NCBI RefSeq assembly: GCF_036373705.1
Contig: NC_089864.1
Span: forward strand, 7,338,001-7,402,000
From: Amia ocellicauda
Lineage: Eukaryota; Chordata; Actinopteri; Amiiformes; Amiidae
Direction: 5' to 3'
DNA: 64,000 nt
Of the stretch, positions 1 through 9,000 are shown piece by piece. The notes below the pieces were generated by a model, which ran no database searches, had not been told where the DNA came from, and worked only from the letters and a program-made list of their open reading frames with translations. The position numbers and the translations under genes are program-made. Numbering within the stretch: the first letter of the stretch is position 1; every line of letters begins with the position of its first letter.

Positions 1-3000
1 GCGGAGTAGAAATACCACGCGAAAGGGGAAGTTTATACAGATGTCAAGGAAGTGCAAAGCTGATCACTGATCACTGAATGTACAGCAGATTGAGAGAAAA
101 TGAACACGCTTGTCTTATATGCATCTGAATAGCTGTTTGCTTGAAATAGTAGTCTTTTAAAAGAGGTGGGTTTTCAGAACCCCGCTAATCTTTTTAGCAT
201 CTTTTTAAGCGTCAGCTACACTAGTGGCTTAGTTAAGATTACATTGATAAAACCTTTTGATAAGGTGCTACTAAAACTGACACTGTTTAAGTGCATCGTT
301 GTTAGGGCTGGGCGATATGACTTAAAAATAATCTCTATTTTTAGAAGTTTGGGCGATACACAATATATATCTCGATATTTTTTGTTTTTATCCAATCAAG
401 CCACAAAATAAGACCAAAGACATTCAAACTACAAGTATTTTGTTAATCCTCCAATAAGCAAAACTAACAAATACTACATGCAGGCTGTCATGGTAAATAT
501 ATGCAGAATGTAACACATTACAGTGCAAGTGTGTGATTACTATTACGTGTGTTATGTTGTTATGGGATATATATATATATAGTTTAAAAATAGCTGGCGT
601 TACAATAGTTTTAATAAATTTTAAATGCGGGGTGCCTTATCCCAGGGATTTTATATAGAACAATTATCCGGTCAAGGAAGGAAGGACAGCAGCTCCCGTC
701 TAAAAACAGTCCATATTCACTGATGTCTCAAAAATTATTTATTACAGAAAAAGTGAACATCATAATGCTTACACGTTTCAACTGATCTTCCTCAGAGCAC
801 ATACACACATATACACAGTATGATTTACTGTCACATAATAACAATAACACAAGTAATAGCAATCACGCAACACATGCGCTGTAAAAGGTCCAGATTCAGG
901 GAGATTTAGCACCCCAGGTTAATAGTGGCGCATTAACATCTGCTAGACAGAGACATTTCTCCTCTGACTGTCGCGTCTCGATTCTACTTACAAATACAGC
1001 AGGATGTTAATACAAAATAGTTATAATATTATATTATTAATAATAATAATAATACAACTGTTGAACCACTTCACCATCTTAATGAAAATAAAATTATACT
1101 TTCTGCATGTGTTTGCATTGCTTTACAATTAATTAAAATGCAAACAAAACGTTATTAATTTTATACAAATGATATCAGTCTAAATTAGCGTGGGGTGGGG
1201 GTGCCTGCATATCGAGTTCAGCCCGGCGACGAGAGCGGGGCGGACCGTGTGCGCTTGCGCATTAAAGAATCTCTTGGTTGTGTTATTGTGTGTCAGTTCT
1301 CTCTCCTCATGTCTGTCTGTTTTTCTGATGCTCATTTCTACCTGCATCCAGCACGTGTGGAAGAACCGGGAAGAACGCAAAGCGTCCTATTGACGAAAAA
1401 TACTGCCGTAAAGATTGCAATTTGCGACACCACGATATAAACGATATAGCATAATATGAAACGATAGACGTTTTTCTATCGTCATTTGATATATATCGTC
1501 ATATCGCACAGCCCTAATCGTTGTGTACATAACAGTCCATTCGGTTGTAGACGTTAGCATGACTGTTGAATTAAGACTGAAAACGGCAAGGATATTCCCC
1601 AGCTGGAGCTCCTGTTCAACACAGTGTTGTACCACAGGACTTGTCCTTCGGGCCACAGCAGTTGCTTCCAGAAGACAGAGTCAACACCGACAGTTAAGGC
1701 TGAAAATTAGAAATACTAAAAGAATCAAATGGACATGACATCGTTTAGCACAGTCACCTGTCTATTCCTCTCATAAAACAGTGTAGTGAGATGACATTAA
1801 AAACAATATATATATATATATACATATACATTTACGGATTTAACTAGAACTAAACCTAATAAGACAGTAGAACCATGTGAATCAATCAAATAGGGGATTC
1901 ACATCTTGTTCCGGTCTGAAACAAGTCCCAATATCAGGAATTAGAAAACCAAAACACTCACTTACCGAGACACCCGATCCCAGCGGGAACGGCACAGCAG
2001 AGCAGGCGTGACACAGACAGCCTTCTCCCCATCAAAGACATCAGCAGCATCAGCCCCAGGAAAATGCTCAGCTCGGATCTGAACACGATGATGGCGAAGG
2101 CGGAGAGAGCGATGAAGGTGCCGTGCTTGTGCTGCAGCCAGGCCGTGAACGCCAGCAGAACTGAAAGGGAAATCAATTCGATTCCCACTCGTTTATTGCA
2201 ATGAAACAGAAAATGAATGAAGACGTAAACTTACAGAAGCATAAAACTAACATTAAAAGACATTTAACAATGACAAATCAACAGCATCCTGTTTATCATA
2301 GTATTAAAAGAAACACTAACATTTCACAACCATCAGGAAGTGCAATTATACAGTATACCAAGTGTACCTATGGGAAGGGCGAAGACATTCGGGAGCGTCC
2401 TTGTGCTGTAGAACATCAAATGAAACTGCGAGGCGCATATGAGGCAGAAGAGTCCCGCCACCGTCGACCCAAACAGCTTCCTGACCTCCTGCTGCAATCT
2501 CCACAGAGCCAGCGTCACACAGAGCCCCAGGCAGCCTCTCACTGGTGGACACACAAACCGGTTCAGAGGCACAAGATCATGTCGGCGTCAGACCAGGGGT
2601 CCATTCTGGGTGGAACTGGAGTGTTTAGCTTAATTTCAGAAATGGGATTTTAATTGAACCATATGAGAGATGGGGGGATTGGAGATAGAACTGGCATTTT
2701 GAAAGCAGCATGTACAGTGCATCCGGAAAGTATTCATAGCGCTTCACTTTTTCCACATTTTGTTATGTTACAGCCTTATTCCAAAATTGATTAAATTCAT
2801 TATTTTCCTCAAAATTCTACAAACAATACCCCATAATGACAACGTGAAAGAAGTTTGTTTGCAAATTTATAAAAAAAAAAAAAAAAAAAGCACATCTACA
2901 TAAGTATTCACAGCCTTTGCTCAATACTTTGTTGAAGCACCTCTGGCACCAATTACAGCCTCAAGTCTTTTTGAGTATGATGCTACAAGCTTGGCACACC

Positions 3001-5040
3001 AATTTTTGGGCAGTTTCTCCCATTCTTCTTTGCAGGACCTCTCAAGCTCCATCAGGTTGGATGGGGAGTGTCGGTGCACAGCCATTTTCAGATCTCTCCA
3101 GAGATCTGGTTCAAGTCTGGGCTCTGGCTGGGCCACTCAAGGACATTCACAGAGTTGTCCTGTAGCCACTCCTTTGTTATCTTGGCTGTGTGCTTAGGGT
3201 CATTGTCCTGTTGGAAGATGAACCTTTGCCCCAGTCTGAGGTCCAGAGCTCTGGAGCAGGTTTTCATCAAGGATGTCTCTGTACATTGCTGCATTCATCT
3301 TTCCCTCGATCCTGACTAGTCTCCCAGTTCCTGCCACTGAAAAACATCCCCACAGCATGATGCTGCCACCACCATGCTTCACTGTAGGGATGGTATTGGC
3401 CAGGTGAAGAGCGGTGCCTGGTTTCCTCCAGACATGACGCTTGCCATTCAGGCCAAAGAGTTCAATCTTTGTTTCTCATGGTCTGTGAGTCCTTCAGGTG
3501 CCTTTTGCATACAGGCCTGATTGGTGGAGTGCTGCAGGGATGGTTGTTCTTCAAGAAGGTTCTCCTCTCTCCACAGAGACACGCTAGAGCTCTGTCAGAG
3601 TGACCATCGGGTTCTTGGTCACCTCCCTGACTAAGGCCCTTCTCCCCTGATCGCTCAGTTTGGCCGGACGGCCAGCTCTAGGAAGAGTCCTGGTGGTTCC
3701 AAACTTCTTCCATTTACGGATGATGGAGGCCACTGTGCTCATTGGGAGCTTCAATGCTGCAGAAATTTTTCTGTACCCTTCCCCAGATCTGTGCCTCGAT
3801 ACAATCCTGTCTCGGAGGTCTACAGACAATTCCTTGGACTTCATGGCTTGGTTTGTGCTCTGACATGCACTGTTACTGTCGGACCTTATATAGACAGGTG
3901 TGTGCCTTTCCAAATCATGTCCAATCAACTGAATTTACCACAGGTGGACTCCAATCAAGTTGTAGAAACATCTCAAGGATGATCAGTGGAAACGGGATGC
4001 ACCTGAGCTCAATTTTGAGTGTCATGGCAAAGGCTGTGAATACTTATGTACATGTGCTTTTTTTGTTTTTTATTTTTAATAAATTTGCAAAGATTTCAAA
4101 CAAACTTCTTTCACGTTGTCATTATGGGGTATTGTTTGTAGAATTTTGAGGAAAATAATTAATTTAATCAATTTTGGAATAAGGCTGTAATATAACAAAA
4201 TGTGGAAAAAGTGAAGCGCTGTGAATACTTTCCGGATGCACTGTATCCATTCAATTTGATGTCTGTCCAGTTACACCTAATTTTTGTAGGTATAGATTTC
4301 TCTGAACAGATTGGGGGGAAAACAAATCAATATATCAATACCCTGTGCAGCCTGGCGTGTGCCCTGTTACTGGATGAAACAGTTATTGTAAATGGATAAA
4401 TACTTATTTATACTCAGTTTTTGATTTCAGTTTCCACCATAAAGAGGAGTTTTGAATCACTTAGCATGTCTAATAGTAATTATATATGACTCATCCATTG
4501 ATCTCTTGACATGTGAGTAAATTAGTATTACACCATATAAAACATAAACCTTGACCAATTATATGATTCTCAAAACTTAAGAGGTGGCACAAGTTGTTCT
4601 TACCTATTATTTGTGAATAAAGCTTTGATGCTTCAAGTAGGTGCAGCAGGTACACCAGTGGTGAGCAAAGCAATGAGATGAACAGGGGTCCGAGAAAAGT
4701 CCTGGGGACAACGCCAGGAAACGCATTGTGATCATACTGTGGGGAAACACACGCAACACAACACTTTCATTTGCGCAACAGATACATGCACCGAAGTGCT
4801 TTTCATTTGTATGTTAATCAATGTGAGACATGTTAATATGTGAATGTAAACACAGTCAAGAAGCTACACATGCTCCCTCACCTTTTCTAAGTCGAGTCTG
4901 TGATAAAGGATGTCATGCGTCGCTTGCAGATTAAAGCTTTCTTCCACCTTGGTAAACGGGCACAGTGTTAAATGCGCGAACACGGCAGAAAACAACAGAC
5001 CCAGCAGCGAGCAGCCCGCGGGACTCCTCTTCTCTGCCAT
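1..5040 (-). CDS. alg12: ALG12 dolichyl-P-Man:Man7GlcNAc2-PP-dolichol alpha-1,6-mannosyltransferase, 5' part of gene (exons 1-6, exon 6 cut by window edge)
   Basis: Coding exons on the minus strand are 5040-4882, 4736-4604, 2541-2368, 2160-1966, 1699-1596 and 32-1 (partial). Together they give 765 nt (255 codons) through exon 5 plus 10 codons of exon 6, roughly half of the usual ~490 residues. Recognised from recalled vertebrate ALG12: [17 protein letters not shown] in exon 1, a [11 protein letters not shown] stretch in exon 3, [12 protein letters not shown] in exon 4, [19 protein letters not shown] in exon 5 and [11 protein letters not shown] in exon 6. All junctions keep frame; introns 1-4 are GT-AG and intron 5 is U12-like. 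The start ATG has G at -3 and +4. The family (GT22, multispanning ER membrane protein) adds the eighth mannose in the lumen to the lipid-linked oligosaccharide used for N-glycosylation. Hydrophobic segments in exons 1-4 fit membrane spans. The gene is head to head with CRELD2 and the remaining 3' exons lie left of the window. Confidence 0.95.
33..1595 (-). other. alg12: ALG12 intron 5, U12-type with AT-AA ends
   Basis: On the minus strand exon 5 ends TGG GGA at 1596 and the next bases are ATATCCTT (1595-1588), the perfect U12 AT-type donor. Near the other end TTCCTTGAC (51-43) matches the U12 branch-site consensus. The protein-supported exon 6 frame ([10 protein letters not shown]) starts with ACT at 32-30, so the intron ends ...ATAA. 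That is 11 nt after the branch A at position 44, a normal U12 spacing. Using the nearby AC (32-31) as the acceptor would shift the frame. There is no GT donor or AG acceptor that keeps the protein. The call is strong for U12 type and moderate for the exact AA terminus. Confidence 0.8.
303..1516. mobile_element. Non-autonomous hAT-type DNA transposon (MITE-like)
   Basis: The left end reads TAGGGCTGGGCGATATGAC and the right end, reverse-complemented, reads TAGGGCTGTGCGATATGAC: imperfect terminal inverted repeats of about 19 bp. The element is flanked by a perfect 8 bp direct repeat, ATCGTTGT, at 295-302 and 1517-1524. An 8 bp duplication and this kind of end are typical of the hAT superfamily. 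The subterminal regions are rich in CGATA/TATCG motifs. The 1.2 kb interior has no transposase-like reading frame, so it must have been moved in trans. It lies inside ALG12 intron 5. Confidence 0.9.
2715..4243 (-). mobile_element. Tc1-like DNA transposon, decayed, in ALG12 intron 2
   Basis: The outer ends CAGTGCATCCGGAAAGTATT and its complement at the right border form inverted repeats of about 160 bp (about 2715-2876 and 4082-4243). Both borders are flanked by TA (2713-2714 and 4244-4245), the Tc1/mariner target duplication. The interior carries a broken Tc1 transposase on the minus strand. A 19 bp A run (about 2871-2889) lies next to the left repeat. The element sits in the second ALG12 intron in the same orientation as the gene. 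Confidence 0.95.
2921..3844 (-). pseudogene. Tc1-like transposase pseudogene
   Basis: The likely start is the ATG at 3844 ([20 protein letters not shown]), the usual N-terminus of fish Tc1 transposases. It is followed by a helix-turn-helix region and a GRPAKLS linker motif. Downstream pieces in other frames give [31 protein letters not shown] and [11 protein letters not shown], where the catalytic Glu of the usual SPDLNPIE is lost. The C-terminal piece ends GASTKY just before 2921. At least two frame changes and the damaged third catalytic position make it inactive. It sits inside the 2715-4243 element and has no host function. Confidence 0.9.
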
Positions 5041-5709
5041 GACGCTCCTCTGGGGGTGAAAGTTGAAAGGAAAAAAGGTCGCGGTCTTGTTGTGGCGCAG
5101 ACGTGCGCAGATCTGCGCTGCTCCGCCAGTGGGATCGGTGGGATTGTGCAGATCTGCGCAGAATTGCGGGAATCTGCGCTACGGGAATGCGACCATTCGT
5201 GAGGAGACTGCGGGCAGGGCTGTCTATGCACTGCCTGACTGTGATGTGTTATTTTACAGATCATCCATATTGCATTGTTGTATATACGATATATAATCTG
5301 CACTGCGTCTTCGAGTGGAGGTCTGAAACCACGGTAGCAGCAAGGATAGTTGTTTGTATATATATAAATAGTTAAATAAAAAATAGGCTAACTTTTAAAC
5401 CCAAAATGGATGCACCATGTGTGGGAATGCGTTGATATGTAAGTCAATGGGCAGACGTCTGACAATGCTGGTTTCATCATACATGTACAGTTTATTTGTT
5501 ATGTAGTTCCCCCCCGTGTCAGTGCATTGACTACAGTTTTCACACATTATAATCAATACAGAAATGTAGTGCACTTTTCGTGCTATACTATATATAAGCA
5601 GGCGGTATGAGCTCGGTGTGCTTTATGATGTCATAATGCCCACTGGCGACACTGTCCCGCCGGTCGCGCCTGTGTCCGGACTCTTGAAACGTCCACACGT
5701 GGGCCGCGC

Positions 5710-5720
5710 ATTGTCCCACG
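5710..5720 (+). promoter_or_regulatory. ERSE-II-like site
   Basis: ATTGTCCCACG differs from the ERSE-II consensus ATTGG-N-CCACG at one base (T for the second G). It abuts the perfect ERSE; together they form the palindrome CCACGCGTGG at 5716-5725. The close pairing makes it a plausible second ATF6/XBP1 contact, but the mismatch lowers certainty. Confidence 0.5.
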
Positions 5721-5739
5721 CGTGGAGCTCTGTGATTGG
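5721..5739 (-). promoter_or_regulatory. ER stress response element (ERSE)
   Basis: Read on the minus strand the site is CCAAT-CACAGAGCT-CCACG, an exact match to CCAAT-N9-CCACG, the NF-Y plus ATF6/XBP1 element. It lies about 120 bp upstream of the TATA-like box of CRELD2. ERSEs work in either orientation, so it could serve both genes. Confidence 0.85.
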
Positions 5740-5858
5740 CTCTCCTCTTGATTGATTAGCCACGCCGGCCAATCAGCGGAAGCCACAATCTGCACAAGAG
5801 CCTGACGCGGAAATCTGAATTTGATGCATTTTTTTAAGCCGGGAAGCAGCAATCAGTG

Positions 5859-5865
5859 TATATAG
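5859..5865 (+). promoter_or_regulatory. TATA-like box of CRELD2
   Basis: TATATAG lies about 180 bp upstream of the CRELD2 ATG and about 120 bp downstream of the ERSE, with a CCAAT box about 90 bp upstream. This predicts a transcription start near 5890. No transcript evidence is available here. Confidence 0.45.
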
Positions 5866-6044
5866 GCTGTGTGTGCCTCGGCTTAAGTGACCTCTGCTTT
5901 TAACACTGTTTCGGGGGAGGTGCTGGGTATCATATCCATGCCGTTTCTAGGACCATACGATTTTAGCCCGAACTATAAGTGTGCACCAAATACAATTAAA
6001 TGCTCTGACTAGGTGTGTTGTGTGTGAATTGAGCTACTAGTGCG

Positions 6045-9000
6045 ATGCAGTCGTTTACATGTGTGGTGACGTTTCTGTCACTTGCTGTCCTGTTGTGCTG
6101 TCAGCGTGTGGATGCCAGAGACGTAAAGGAGCCCTGTGTGACGTGCAGGACCATCACTGACAACTTCGCAAAGGTGAGTGCGCTTCTGTACAGGACAAAC
6201 GATGCGTGGGACAACCACAAGCCATTATTGAGTGTATTTTATAGAAGTAAATCTGTGTTTTGAATGATGCTTCATGAGATCCTACAGCTTTATGAATGTT
6301 TGTGCTGGTGTGTATGAGTGTCCTTCATTACATATATAATGCATTTGTTATTGTTATCATTAATGGTAAATGGCGGTATATCAAATTTTGTAATGGCATT
6401 GGAAGAACACCAATTTGTACTCCGAATTCTAAATTGGAATAATGGAAAAAGGAACGATTATTTCTATTAACAATAGGTTTTGTTTTTGGTGATTGAGACT
6501 TTTTAAAATTAGTTTATGAAGGTTTATTTTCTTTAACCATGATGTAATTTGTCACGAATAATTATAGCGACAAAAGGAGTGGACGACCTATTCATACGAT
6601 TTTGCATATTTAAGTGCAGAAGCTGAAGTTCCATCATCGATTTGGAATGCTTATGTATTCACGCCCACACACTTATAACATTTGTTTAATCAAATTAGGA
6701 CATTTGCATATTACTGTCCTTTTTTACTTTTTCTTTTAAGGGATTCGATCGAACTGCAAAGAAGAACTTTGGAGGAGGAAACACTGCCTGGGAGGAAAGG
6801 AAACTGTCTAAATATGAAACGAGGTATAAAACCAACAAATTGACACTTAATTGATTTAGATTGATACTTTCTGTTCTGTACTTTGATGTCTGTGGAGTCT
6901 CCTTGCTATGTGGTTGACCGTCATCTGGAGTTTCTGCACAACAAGCCTGGCAAGGACAAAACGCACCCTGTCAAGGAGTTAAATTGCCATCTCCGTTTCC
7001 TGCAAAGGCAGGTGTTTAAAAACCGCCTGTGCAAACAGCTCTTTTAGATCATGAGCTCCTATGTGACGTTCTTGGCAGACGGAACATGGGATGCTCAAGC
7101 TGAATAGCCACATCCAATTCTAGTTTCTTAAATGGAAACCTAACCAAAATGTGTCCCCATTTGAAAATAGTGTGCTTTGAAAATTTGTATTTGTGTAAGA
7201 CATTCCTGAAAGACCCCTCTGGAGTCTTCTCCCCAAACACACCTTTATTTGAATTTTGAGCAATGTTTCATTCTAGTGAATAAATTGAAAGGTTTTGCGT
7301 AAATTTTATTGAATTCGGGGATCTGTGCCAATACACACGTCTGCAAATCCATTGCAATCTAAGAATTGGCACACGTCGCCTGAACTGCAATTGCCTTGGG
7401 TAGTTGCTACTGCATCTAGCATGAATCAGTGTTCAATAAACTGTATTCAATAATTTAAAACCTTTTAATAAACAAGGCACAAACAGAGATCGTTTAATAT
7501 CTCTGGATTGGATTAGCCATGTAGGGCAGCAGCAGTACTAATAATCATTGCTGTTGGGTCATCTGTTAATGTAATGGTTTATATTTGATATTACATCATG
7601 CTCGCACTAAAGTACGAATTTTTGGCATTTAAACTGAAAATGTAGGGCTGAAATTGTGCATGAGTTTTTGCTCTGGACTTTGAGTCCTCCAGGATGATTT
7701 TTTTTTTTTTCTCCCCTGCACATCAACTTGGCATTGTATAAACTGGCTTTGGTGTAAGAATTTAATTGACAGAGGCGGTCTGTGATTGTGCACAATTATG
7801 ACAATCTCTTCCATATAAATGTTTTGTTCTTTCTTTATACCCCCCCCTGTTTTGCACAGTGAGATTCGCCTTGTGGAGATTATTGAAAACCTGTGTGACA
7901 GCAGCAGCTTCGAGTGCAACCAAATGGTAGAAGAGCACGAGGAGCATTTTGAGACCTGGTGGTTCAAAAAGTTAGTGCTTTATTTATTTTAATTAATCTA
8001 ATATGTTGAAAAGTGTGGGATTTAAAACCAGGGCTGTGATGTTCAGACTGTACAATGCGGTAGTTAGAGCTCATCTGAATACTGTGGACAGTTCTGGGCT
8101 CCACACTTCAAGAAAGATATCGCTGCCTAGAGGCAGTTCAGAGGAGAGCAACCAGACTTATTCCAGGTCTGAAGGGAATGTCCTACTGAGAGACTGAGGA
8201 ACTGAACCTTTTCACCCTGGAACAGAGGAGACTACGTGGGGACTTGATTCAAGTCTTCAAAATCATGAAAGGCTTCGACCACATCAAACCAGAGGAGCTT
8301 TTCCAGATCAGCAGGGACACGCGCACCCGGGGACACAAATGGAAATTGGGCTTCAAGGCATTCAAGACCGAAAACAGGAGACACTTCTTCACACAGAGAG
8401 GCGTCACAATCTGAACAAACTCCCCAGCGATGTGGCTGAAGAGACAATTTGGGAACATTCAAAAACAGACTGGATAGGATCCTTGGATCACTTGGTTATC
8501 TATGGACACCAAACAAGCACGATGGGTCAGATGGTCTCCTGTCCTTTGTACCCTCTTCTTGGGTTTCTAATATGTATTGGAACTTTGGAAAGGATCTTGA
8601 CTTTGTTTTGAGAAATAAATGGCGAGATTATTAAAGTGTACAGGAGGCATGAGTGGTATTGCATTTTGAAGGATGTAGCTTTCGTATCGTACACCTAATC
8701 CTGTACAAGTATTTCAACCACATGATCTAAGCTATATCCTCCTCTCTCTTCCCAGGAAGGAGAAGTACCCTGACCTGTTCAAGTGGTTCTGCATTGACAC
8801 CATTGAAGTCTGCTGTCCTAAAGGAACATTTGGCCCGGATTGCAATGGTAAAACGTCTGTGGTAAAATGCAATTTATTAAGAGCTTATTCCTTCCAGTTC
8901 ATGCATGAGATTTTTTTTATTTACTTCACGCAGCAGATGCACTTTTCTGCAGCTTTCGTCGCTTATGGTTTAAAACGTGTGCTTTGGCTAATTTCAGTTC

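Larger units (their letters stand above)
5041..6044. promoter_or_regulatory. Bidirectional ALG12/CRELD2 promoter region
   Basis: About 1 kb separates the two start codons, which read outward. The part nearest CRELD2 (about 5640-5800) is rich in G+C and CpG. It holds an E-box in CCACACGTGG (CACGTG 5696-5701), an ERSE-II-like site, a perfect ERSE, a CCAAT box (5769-5773) and TATATAG (5859-5865). On the ALG12 side (5100-5180) there are several CAGATCTGCGC-like motifs. In mammals the two genes are also head to head and CRELD2 is induced by ER stress; shared control here is an inference from the sites. Confidence 0.8.

Noticed and set aside
1387..1656. 89-codon minus-strand frame at the ALG12 exon 5 locus
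   Set aside because: It reads a different frame from the conserved ALG12 protein and runs into the hAT element; the real exon is 1699-1596.
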